DNA of 64,000 nt, taken from Stigmatella ashevillena. GTDB taxonomy: Bacteria; Myxococcota; Myxococcia; Myxococcales; Myxococcaceae. A program made the position numbers and the translations under genes. Position 1 is the stretch's first letter; every line of letters begins with the position of its first letter. The DNA lies in contig NZ_JAQNDM010000002.1 in NCBI RefSeq assembly GCF_028368975.1, positions 806,001-870,000 on the forward strand, given 5' to 3'. Below the pieces are notes generated by a model. That model saw nothing but the letters and a program-made list of their open reading frames with translations. It had not been told where the DNA came from and searched no databases. Below are positions 19,088 through 26,746 of this stretch, piece after piece.

Positions 19088-21109
19088 CTAGTGAGGCGAA
19101 CCCGCTTGCGCGGGCGTCGGGCGTCCAGCGGGTACAGCTCCGAGACGAGACCAATCGATGGTGCCGAGCTGGGCGGCCATCTTCAGATCGATGATCCGCT
19201 GACGCTCGTTCCTATCCAGCACGAGGCCCAAGTACTTGGCCCCTTCGCGGATGACCCAGCCCCTCTCCAAAAACTCCGTCAGCTGGGCCTCGAAGGCCGC
19301 CTCCGTCATCGCGCCTTCCGTCCGCCCCTCGTTCAGCTTCGAGAACACGCCCTTGCTGCTCTGGATGGAATCCAGGATCTTCAAGATCTGGAGGCCATCG
19401 GCCGTGAGGGGAACCTTCTTCGAGGTTCCATCCCGCGTATCCAGGACACAAGGCGCCTCGCCATCGAGCTGGAACTCGAGCGTCACACCCCGGCTGTACC
19501 CATCTCGCCACTGCTCGGTCCGCTGCAAGGTGTCGCGCAGGTAGAGGTGCGGCTCGCGGGCATCCTCATAGTCATAGTCGAAGTAATACGCGATCCGCCG
19601 ACGCTGCTCGGGCGGCAGCATGGCGTAGACGTAGTCGTAGGACCATTTCTGGCGAACGTTGACCAGCTTGTACTTCTCGGGCGACTTCCAGTACGGCGCG
19701 AACCGATCCAACCGGATGCGGCCGCAGCCTCCCGGTGGAGGCAGATGGAACAAAGAAGGCATCAGCCGGGCCATGTCCGCGTATTCCTCGGGAGGCTCGT
19801 CCGGGAAGCCGAAGAGGATGTTCCAGTTGACGTTGATGGCGAACTCCTCGCACCACTTGATCAACTGGATGTTCTGCAACCGCGTGGTGCCCTTGTCCAT
19901 GAGCGCGAGGACGGGCGTGCTGAGGCTTTCGATCCCGGGCTGAAGCTCGGTGACGCCTCCCGCGACCATGAGCTCCAACTGCTCCTTCCGGAGGTTGCTC
20001 TTGGTCTCGTAGAACATCGTGATCTCATCCCCCTGCTCGATGAGGGCGGGGAACACCGACTTGATGTACTTCAGGTCCAGGATGTTGTCGGCCATCATGA
20101 AGAAGTTGAAGCCGTAGCGCTGGGCCAGCGTGCGCAACTCGTGGACAAACTTGCCCGCGTCCTTGCTCCGATACGCCAGGCCCGAACCGTTGAGGCCACA
20201 GAAGGTGCAGTGCGCCTTGGCGCCCCACCAGCAACCGCGGGAGGACTCCGCGGTCAGGTTGGCACGCTTGGCCATCGGCATGTCCTTGATGGCCTCGAAA
20301 TAGTGGTCGAAGTCCGGCATCGGCAACGAGTCCATGTTCTCGATCTGCGGAGCCGCCACGTAGCGCGGCTGCGGCCGATTCGTCCCAGGGTTCAGCACCC
20401 CCCTGACGAGATCGAGGATGACCCCCTCGCCCTCTCCGGAGACCACATGGTCCAGGAAGGGGAAGTTGTCCGAGATCGCCTTGCCCATGTCCGCTTCGCA
20501 GTTGGCCCCCCCCATGATGATCGTCAACTCCTCACGGGGGACCAGCCGACGTAGCTCCTTGGCCAGCGCCAGGGACGCCACATTCTGCTGAAAGGTCGAG
20601 GTGAAGCCGATGACCCGAGGCTTGTCTCGGAGGAGCTCTTGGGCCCACTGCCTCACAATCCGGGGGCTGTCCTCCCGGAGGGCACGGATGAGCTCGCGGG
20701 CCTTGCCCCAGTGCAGTGCCTGCTCACGGCGCGCGCCACCGGAGGTCGCACCTTCCGTGTGCTGCTTCACCTCCAGCAGCGGCGTCAGCAGATCGGCGTA
20801 CTCCTCCCAATTCGAGGCTCCCTCGCCCCACAATGCGGGAGCGAAGACCATCTCCCCGAGGAGCAAGTCGGGAGATGCGGGAAGGAATGCCATTTCACCC
20901 GCGAGAATCTCCGGCGGCGTGGCGTACGACAGGTAGTAGTAGAGCTCCCAGCCGATCTGCCGCATGAACTGCACATTGAGGTACTGGACGTTGGCCTTGA
21001 TTCCTTCTTTTTGAAGCACGCTGACCAGCGTGCTCACGCCCAAGGCAGGCTGGTGCTCCGGCAGAAACGGAGCGACGACGAATCGGACTTGAACGGAATC
21101 AGAGGACAC
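19088..21109 (-). CDS. B12-binding radical SAM enzyme of the RiPP-maturation C-methyltransferase type
   Basis: 673 residues. The cluster motif is C293-x7-C301-x2-C304 in RGCWWGAKAHCTFCGLNG, the unusual spacing typical of the 'RiPP maturation radical SAM protein 1' family (TIGR03975-like), not the classic CxxxCxxC. The N-terminal 240 residues fit a cobalamin-binding fold (VIGFTSTFQQN, IIMGGANCEADMG). Further family marks are MMADNIL, ELQPGIESL and GRIRLDRFAPYW. Such enzymes are expected to methylate unactivated carbons. The start is a GTG with AGGAG eight bases upstream, three bases after the previous gene, so it belongs to the PKS operon. No RiPP precursor gene is seen nearby, so it probably modifies the carrier-bound or released polyketide. 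The substrate is unknown. Confidence 0.88.
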   Translation of the reverse strand: MSSDSVQVRFVVAPFLPEHQPALGVSTLVSVLQKEGIKANVQYLNVQFMRQIGWELYYYLSYATPPEILAGEMAFLPASPDLLLGEMVFAPALWGEGASNWEEYADLLTPLLEVKQHTEGATSGGARREQALHWGKARELIRALREDSPRIVRQWAQELLRDKPRVIGFTSTFQQNVASLALAKELRRLVPREELTIIMGGANCEADMGKAISDNFPFLDHVVSGEGEGVILDLVRGVLNPGTNRPQPRYVAAPQIENMDSLPMPDFDHYFEAIKDMPMAKRANLTAESSRGCWWGAKAHCTFCGLNGSGLAYRSKDAGKFVHELRTLAQRYGFNFFMMADNILDLKYIKSVFPALIEQGDEITMFYETKSNLRKEQLELMVAGGVTELQPGIESLSTPVLALMDKGTTRLQNIQLIKWCEEFAINVNWNILFGFPDEPPEEYADMARLMPSLFHLPPPGGCGRIRLDRFAPYWKSPEKYKLVNVRQKWSYDYVYAMLPPEQRRRIAYYFDYDYEDAREPHLYLRDTLQRTEQWRDGYSRGVTLEFQLDGEAPCVLDTRDGTSKKVPLTADGLQILKILDSIQSSKGVFSKLNEGRTEGAMTEAAFEAQLTEFLERGWVIREGAKYLGLVLDRNERQRIIDLKMAAQLGTIDWSRLGAVPAGRPTPAQAGSPH

Positions 21110-21112
21110 AAC

Positions 21113-23938
21113 CTACTCCTTTTCGAATACCCGGGAGGAGCCAGACCGCAGCGCCTCATAGAGAGAGTCCGCCAGTTCGATGATGCTCTTGCCCGCCAGC
21201 AGCGCCTGCAGGGGGAACTCGACCCGAAGCTCGGTGAGGAGCAGCTTCTTGAGCTCCACTCCCATCAGGGAATCCAGCCCAAGCTCGTGCAGCGTCTGCT
21301 CTGGCTCTGGAAGCTGCGCAGCGCCCATTTCCAGGATCCGCGCCACCCGCTCCCGGAAGTAGGTGAGGACGGCGCCCCTCGCCTCCTCTCGGGAACTTCC
21401 GCGCACGCGCTTCACCAGCTCGCGACGGATCTCCGAGCCCGCCCGGCCTGGACCCGCGTCACTCCAGAAGTCCGCGAACAACGGCGGCAGATCGTCTCCC
21501 GGAAGGCTTCCGAGGAACGTCGGCCAGTGGATGGGCATCACTCCCGCCACCGCGGGGACCTGTCCGAACACCTGCTCCAGCACCGCGAAGGCCTGCTGGG
21601 AGTGCATCATCCCCACGCCCCGCTTGCGCATGCGCGAGTCCAGCGCCTGCGAGGCCTCGTCGTCGGACTGCGCCCACGCGCCCCAGCTCGAACTCTGCCC
21701 GTGCAGCCCCAGAGACCGCCGGTACTCGGCCAACCCATCCAGGAAGGCGGTGGCCGCCAGATGGTTGCTCTGACCCGAGGCGCCCATCAAAGACGTGGAC
21801 GAGGACAACGAGAGGAAGAAGTCCAGCGGCTTGTCCGCCAGCCAGCGGTGTAGGTTCCACGCGCCGGCAACCTTCGCCGTGAACACCCGGCCAAAGCGCT
21901 CTCGCGTCTGGTGGACGAGGATTCCGTCATCCACCTCGGTCGCGGCGTGGATGATCCCTCGCAACGGCGGCATGCGCTTCGAAATCCCGGCCATCACGTA
22001 GTCGAGATCCGAATCCACCGAGACGCCTGCCAGGGAGACGATCGTGGCCCCACGGCCCCTCATCTCCCGCACCTCGTCGGTGGACACATCGCTGGCCCGC
22101 TTGCGTCCCAGGAGCACCAGATTCCGTGCTCCCCGCTCGACCATCCAACGGGCGACCAGGAGCCCCAGCCCTCCCAGGCCACCTGTGACAAGGTAGGTGG
22201 CATCCGCCCGGAACTGGAGGCGCCCGGCTTGCTCCCAATCCCACTGCCGGTACCGGCCCAACCGCAACACGTGACGGGTTCCGTCCCGGAACGTGACTTG
22301 ATCCTCGCGATCCTGGGCCTGGAACTCCGTCCACAGTTGGCCCGCCTCGTCCTCGCCGCGGAGTGGCGCCAGATCGACCCGGCGACAATCGAGCTCCGGG
22401 TGCTCGTAGGCGATCGCCTTCCCCAGGCCCCAAAGAGGTGATCCCAGCAGGCCAGGAAACGCCTCGTCCCCTACGCGCTGCGCTCCCCGGGTGACCACCC
22501 AGAGGGAGGGAGACACCGTGGCCCCCGCGCCTCCCTTGAGCAGGGCCTGGGTGAGGTACAGAACGCCGCCACAGGCATCCAGGGCCTCATCCTGGAGCGG
22601 CCCCACCGCCAGCCCCTCCGGTGTTGGCACATCGAGGCCCCACAAGTAGACAACGTGGGAAGGCGCCAGCTCCCCGCGGGACACCTCTTCCACGGCCCGC
22701 AAGAAGCCTTCTGGGTTCCGAAGGGGCACCGCGTAACTGCCGTCATCGTTCCGGCGGAACTCATCTCCCCTGTGGACGAGCGTGCACTTGCCACCCGCTT
22801 CTCCCACGCGCCGCGAGAGTTCCGCGCTCAATCCACCCTTGTCGGCGAAGATCAGGCAGTGCACCTGCCGCACTGGAGTCTCTGGGTTGATCTCTTGTGC
22901 GGAGCGGGGCGGGCTCGCGACGGGCCGCCACTGCGGCGCATACAACCAGTTGTGCGGCAGCTCGGTGTAGCGCCTGGCCGCCAGGAGCCGCTCACGGTTC
23001 AACGCCTCCAACTGCTGGGGATCGCGTTCGCGCTGCTTCTCCGCGATCAGAAGCAGGTAGGCCGCAGCGCCTCCCCGAAGCAAGCCTCCGATGGCCGCCT
23101 TCGTCCGGGCTCTCTCCGCCCTCACGTCCTCCGGTGTCCACCCAAGCTGGCCCAAGTGCGTCTCAAGCGCAGGCTCGTAGAGGAAGTTCCCCGCTTCCTG
23201 GGCTGCGTCCACGCAATCCACGACGAGAAAACGATTCTCGGAGAGCAGTGGAATCAGCTCCTCCACGGTGGGCAGGGCCAGCCGCTCGATGTGGGGCAGC
23301 GACAAGCCCGTCTTCAGAAACAGATCGCCGATGACCAGCCGGCCACCCTCTTTGACCCGCGAGCCCAAGGCAGCGAAGAGCGAGCCACGCTCCTGGGTGT
23401 GACCGAGCGCCTCCAGCCCAAAGGCGAGATCGAAGCCTGCCTCCGGACCCTCTCGTCCCAGTTCTCCTGTGACGATGCCGATACGGCCTTCCAGCGAGCG
23501 GGCCTTCACGAATTCACGGGCGGCTTCGGCCTCTTCAAGCGAAGAGGTATGCCCGACCATCTGGAACTTCCCCGGCCGCTCCGCCAAGGCGGCCAGTTCC
23601 AAGCCCCTTCCGCAGCCAAATTCGAGAACGTGCTCGCAGGCCTGGAGATCCACGCCACGAAACAACGCTCCCCGGAGGTCACGGCGGGCTTGGGCAAGGT
23701 GCCGAGCCTGCTCTGCCTCCGGAGAAGCCTGGCCCGCCATCAGCCAGGAGAACGAGGGGACGATCTCCGAAAGCAGCGCCAGTGTTCCCAACGATGGCCG
23801 AGGGCGCAGTGCTTCACTGACTGGCGCCTGCTTCGGCTGACCACGGCCCTTCAGCGCCAGCTCCAGCAGAGCCCGCTTTTCGGGAGAAAGCGCGGCGATC
23901 CTATCCGCGAGAACGCGGCCCTGCCCCTCTTTATCCAT
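21113..23938 (-). CDS. PKS fragment cMT-KR*-ACP lacking KS and AT
   Basis: 941 residues. A short docking helix (LSPEKRALLELALKGRG) opens the protein. A SAM-dependent C-methyltransferase follows (about 60-310) with the binding loop VLEFGCGRG. The KR (about 350-800) keeps GGLGGLGL but has SGQSNHLAAT where NYxxAN is expected: His726 replaces the catalytic Tyr and Thr730 the Asn, so it is probably inactive. A C-terminal ACP has Ser890 in ELGLDSL. There is no KS and no AT. The protein looks like the second half of a split methylating module whose KS could come from the ACP-less KS-AT* protein of the same operon. A strong AGGAGG lies eight bases before the ATG. Confidence 0.88.
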   Translation of the reverse strand: MDKEGQGRVLADRIAALSPEKRALLELALKGRGQPKQAPVSEALRPRPSLGTLALLSEIVPSFSWLMAGQASPEAEQARHLAQARRDLRGALFRGVDLQACEHVLEFGCGRGLELAALAERPGKFQMVGHTSSLEEAEAAREFVKARSLEGRIGIVTGELGREGPEAGFDLAFGLEALGHTQERGSLFAALGSRVKEGGRLVIGDLFLKTGLSLPHIERLALPTVEELIPLLSENRFLVVDCVDAAQEAGNFLYEPALETHLGQLGWTPEDVRAERARTKAAIGGLLRGGAAAYLLLIAEKQRERDPQQLEALNRERLLAARRYTELPHNWLYAPQWRPVASPPRSAQEINPETPVRQVHCLIFADKGGLSAELSRRVGEAGGKCTLVHRGDEFRRNDDGSYAVPLRNPEGFLRAVEEVSRGELAPSHVVYLWGLDVPTPEGLAVGPLQDEALDACGGVLYLTQALLKGGAGATVSPSLWVVTRGAQRVGDEAFPGLLGSPLWGLGKAIAYEHPELDCRRVDLAPLRGEDEAGQLWTEFQAQDREDQVTFRDGTRHVLRLGRYRQWDWEQAGRLQFRADATYLVTGGLGGLGLLVARWMVERGARNLVLLGRKRASDVSTDEVREMRGRGATIVSLAGVSVDSDLDYVMAGISKRMPPLRGIIHAATEVDDGILVHQTRERFGRVFTAKVAGAWNLHRWLADKPLDFFLSLSSSTSLMGASGQSNHLAATAFLDGLAEYRRSLGLHGQSSSWGAWAQSDDEASQALDSRMRKRGVGMMHSQQAFAVLEQVFGQVPAVAGVMPIHWPTFLGSLPGDDLPPLFADFWSDAGPGRAGSEIRRELVKRVRGSSREEARGAVLTYFRERVARILEMGAAQLPEPEQTLHELGLDSLMGVELKKLLLTELRVEFPLQALLAGKSIIELADSLYEALRSGSSRVFEKE

Positions 23939-23982
23939 CCCAACTTCCTCCTGAACGGCGGCTCCGCCTGAAGACCTACGGC

Positions 23983-24438
23983 CTAGGTGATCTTGATCTT
24001 CTCTGGCCCCTCAGCGCTGGGCCTGCTGCTGGTGCTGCTGCCGTCGCCTGGAGTGGAGGCCGCCGCGGTGCTCTGCGAGGCCGGTCCCTGGACACCTGGC
24101 TTGCTGCACGAGGTGAGGTCAGGCCGCCGGGAGTATTTGGAACCGTAAGAGGCGCCGACACGCTCCATCATCTGCTTGATCGTCATCATGCGCCCATCGG
24201 CCCGAGGCCGCGACTCGTCCGCGAGCGCCGTATCAATCTTGTCCAGCTCGTTGATCTCAGCCTCGATCAAGTGGGAGATCCCCTTGAGCAAGTCCTTCTT
24301 CGCCCGGAAGAGCTGTTGCACGAAGCCTCGCCCTCCTGGGACCAGGGCCTCGGCCACATCGGCCACCTGCGCGCCCTCTTCGGGCAACGCCGTGATTCGA
24401 AAAAATCCCTGCGGGAAACGCACGTTGTGCCAGGACAT
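23983..24438 (-). CDS. Unknown small protein coupled to the ArsA-type ATPase
   Basis: 151 residues that I do not recognise. Residues 1-85 look folded, with a hydrophobic start (MSWHNVRFPQGFFRITALP), a helix FVQQLFRAKKDLLKGISHLI and an acidic helix EAEINELDKIDTAL. Residues from about 105 on are low-complexity Ser/Thr/Pro/Gly and probably disordered, ending PEKIKIT. The start codon shares one base with the stop of the ATPase gene (TGATG), so the two are translated together and are likely to interact. It has no signal peptide and no catalytic motif. It could be a client or adaptor of the ATPase. Confidence 0.75.
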   Translation of the reverse strand: MSWHNVRFPQGFFRITALPEEGAQVADVAEALVPGGRGFVQQLFRAKKDLLKGISHLIEAEINELDKIDTALADESRPRADGRMMTIKQMMERVGASYGSKYSRRPDLTSCSKPGVQGPASQSTAAASTPGDGSSTSSRPSAEGPEKIKIT

Positions 24439-25604
24439 CAGCCACCTCTTTCCTGTCGGAAACTCACGATGAGTCTATCACCTTCCATGCGCGCTCCTTC
24501 GGTGGGAGCGAGCGCCACCATCTTGGGAAGCAGGATGTTGCGCCGGAAGGCGCCCACCCGGATGACCAGCTCCTCTCCGCGCCGGAAGAGCTCGATCTCC
24601 TCCTTGGACACGAAGGGCAACTTGACCTCGAACCGGTACACATCCACCGCGTCCTTGGTGATTCCCAGGGCAGGTTGCACGGCCATGACCCGCGCCGGAT
24701 CCTCTCCCGCGTAGAGCAGGTTCGCGAACGCCTCAAGCTGCCCTTCGCCCACCACTTCTCCGGCATGCAGTGGAATCTTCACCATGGGGAGAGGCGCAAA
24801 GAGCCCCTGGAGCTTCTCGACCTGGAGTTGCTGCGCGAGATACTGGTCCGCCAAAGCCCCTTCCTGCTCTGGCAGGAGTCCGTTGATGACGAGGCTGTCG
24901 GTGGCGATTCCATAGAGGCTGAAGGAGGTATACGCCCGCTGGGTCTCCTGGACAGCGATCTTGTCGGCGGTCGTGACCAACCGCAGGGTCGTCACCTCCG
25001 GATTGTGAAGCAGCGCGTCCACGATCACCAACTTGTCCCGGACCTCCCGGACCGCACCTGTCTCGCCGCCATCCGCAGCGGAGGGCCGTGCACGCTGGGT
25101 CTTCCGATGATCCTGACCCAGTTGTTTCCGGAAGTACCAGCTCATGGCGGACGTGCTGCCGACGAAGCGCAGCGCTCCGGCCGTGGACGGGCAGTCCACG
25201 ACGATGAGCTCGTATCGCTGCTCCCGGATGTGTTCGCCGAGCCGCAGCAGGGTGACAAGCTCCTCCAGGCCGGGGGGGATCGCCACCTCCACCGCCGCCA
25301 CGGAATCCAGACCTCCACTTCCCGTGAGCGCGGCAACGTAGGCATGGAGTCCATTCCATCCGTGCCGGAGCTCTTCCTGAGCATCGATCTCCTGAAGATG
25401 CAGGTGATCATTGACGCGAACGGGCCCTCCTTGGGTTGCGAACAGCGGCGCCTCGATACCAAAGGAGCCACTCAGGCTTCGAGACTGGTCGAACGAAAGG
25501 ATCAGGGTCCGGATGCCCCGGCGCGAGGCCGCCAGGCCCGTGGCTGCCGCCACGGTCGTCTTCCCTGCTCCTCCTTTTCCTGAGACAAGAATGATTCTGG
25601 CCAT
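24438..25604 (-). CDS. ArsA/Get3-type ATPase with C-terminal HSP20-like domain
   Basis: 388 residues. The deviant Walker A motif SGKGGAGKTT at residues 8-17 and the switch region VVDCPSTAGALR define a SIMIBI-class ATPase related to ArsA and Get3. The last 85 residues (DVYRFEVKLPFVSKEEIELF, then EELVIRVGAFRRNILLP) look like the small HSP20-like beta domain found at the end of many bacterial ArsA homologues. There is no ArsB or ArsR near it, so arsenite export is unlikely. It is embedded between the NRPS-TE/patatin genes and the methyltransferase gene of the operon. A role in carrying or inserting a hydrophobic protein or product is possible but unproven. Confidence 0.88.
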   Translation of the reverse strand: MARIILVSGKGGAGKTTVAAATGLAASRRGIRTLILSFDQSRSLSGSFGIEAPLFATQGGPVRVNDHLHLQEIDAQEELRHGWNGLHAYVAALTGSGGLDSVAAVEVAIPPGLEELVTLLRLGEHIREQRYELIVVDCPSTAGALRFVGSTSAMSWYFRKQLGQDHRKTQRARPSAADGGETGAVREVRDKLVIVDALLHNPEVTTLRLVTTADKIAVQETQRAYTSFSLYGIATDSLVINGLLPEQEGALADQYLAQQLQVEKLQGLFAPLPMVKIPLHAGEVVGEGQLEAFANLLYAGEDPARVMAVQPALGITKDAVDVYRFEVKLPFVSKEEIELFRRGEELVIRVGAFRRNILLPKMVALAPTEGARMEGDRLIVSFRQERGG

Positions 25605-25645
25605 CTTGTTTCGCCTTTCTTGGTGCGTTCCGTGCTCAGCCTGCG

Positions 25646-26746
25646 CTAGGCGCCCACCGACGCCGGAGGAACAGCGGGAGCGGCGTCACCCAGCCAACCT
25701 GACTTCAGCAACCATTTGTGCGCATGCGCGAGCTGATCGACGCTGGACTGCGTGGCCAACAATTTTTTGAGAGCCGCTTCCACCTGCTGCTGATCGTAGG
25801 CTTCGAGACGGTCGTCGACAACAGGGTTCAGCCGGAAGTATTCCTTCCGGAGAATCATGCGACACTGGTAGTGCACGGCATCCGAGCCCGCCTCGAGCAG
25901 CATCTTCACCAGGACCATGGGATCCCGGATGTCCAGGAGCCACTTGGAGAAACCCCAATTGGCCGTACCATTACAAAAATGGGGTGTCAGGTAGGTCGAC
26001 CTGCATCCATTCCCAAACGACATCAACAGGATGTCGGTCAGATCGGGCTGCTCCGACTCCATCGTCTCCACCTGCGCCTGACCGTTCTTCCGGCTCAGGT
26101 TACTGATGGCCTGGGCCAGGCCCACGAGCGATGGATTGTTGGCGAAGAGGCCACCATCCACGTAACCGCTGCCCTGCTCCTCCATCCCCTGGTAGATGGG
26201 ATAGGAGAGCGGCGGTGAGCCGCTCCGCATCAAGACATCCACCACCAGCTCATTCAGGTCTGAGTCGGACGGATGAGTGGAATTGTGGAAGATCTTTGCC
26301 TTCCAGCTCCGGAGCCCCTTGCGCCGCCCATCGAGTTGGAACGATGGGATCGCGACCTTTCTCTTCAGGTCCCCGAGCTTCAAGTTCGCGCCGAAATAGC
26401 TGATGAAAAAATCGCGCATGTAGCTGGAGTCGAGCAGCGAACTGGCCCCTGTCAGCGCCACCAGGGAACGCCCGATGGACACCGCCTTCCGGTTCATGGC
26501 GACGACTTCACCCCAGAACTCAAGAATCTTGGTGAGGGCCACGTCCGGGTTCTCCTCACTGGCCAGGAACGCTGCGTTGAACGCCCCCGCCGAAGAGCCG
26601 GTGAACAGGTCCACGTTGTTCAACAACGTCCGGAGGTCACCACTGGCGTCAAGCGTTTGCCGGATCGACCGGAGCATGCCCGCAGTGACGTAACCCTCTC
26701 CGCCTGATACGGATGATCCATCCATCGCCAAGATTCGATACGGCAT
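25646..26746 (-). CDS. Patatin-like phospholipase/acyl hydrolase
   Basis: 366 residues. A Ser-Asp dyad is visible: the nucleophile in FTGSSAGAF (GxSxG) and the Asp in YVDGGLFANNP (DGG). The oxyanion loop reads DGSSVSGGEG instead of the usual GGGxRG form. The first strand YRILAMDG sits right after the ATG at 26746, which shares one base with the stop of the NRPS-TE gene (TGATG), so it is coupled to the terminal synthetase module. No signal peptide is present. Patatins cleave acyl esters; here it might release, trim or acyl-edit the product, or act on membrane lipid during export. The role is open. Confidence 0.88.
   Translation of the reverse strand: MPYRILAMDGSSVSGGEGYVTAGMLRSIRQTLDASGDLRTLLNNVDLFTGSSAGAFNAAFLASEENPDVALTKILEFWGEVVAMNRKAVSIGRSLVALTGASSLLDSSYMRDFFISYFGANLKLGDLKRKVAIPSFQLDGRRKGLRSWKAKIFHNSTHPSDSDLNELVVDVLMRSGSPPLSYPIYQGMEEQGSGYVDGGLFANNPSLVGLAQAISNLSRKNGQAQVETMESEQPDLTDILLMSFGNGCRSTYLTPHFCNGTANWGFSKWLLDIRDPMVLVKMLLEAGSDAVHYQCRMILRKEYFRLNPVVDDRLEAYDQQQVEAALKKLLATQSSVDQLAHAHKWLLKSGWLGDAAPAVPPASVGA

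Noticed and set aside
19088-21109. A RiPP gene cluster built around the radical SAM enzyme.
   Set aside because: No small precursor-like gene was found on either strand near it; both neighbours are PKS genes three and nine bases away.
24438-25604. Arsenic resistance or plasmid partition function for the GKGGAGKTT ATPase.
   Set aside because: There are no ArsB, ArsR or ParB genes or centromere-like repeats nearby, and the HSP20-like C-terminal domain and operon position point elsewhere.
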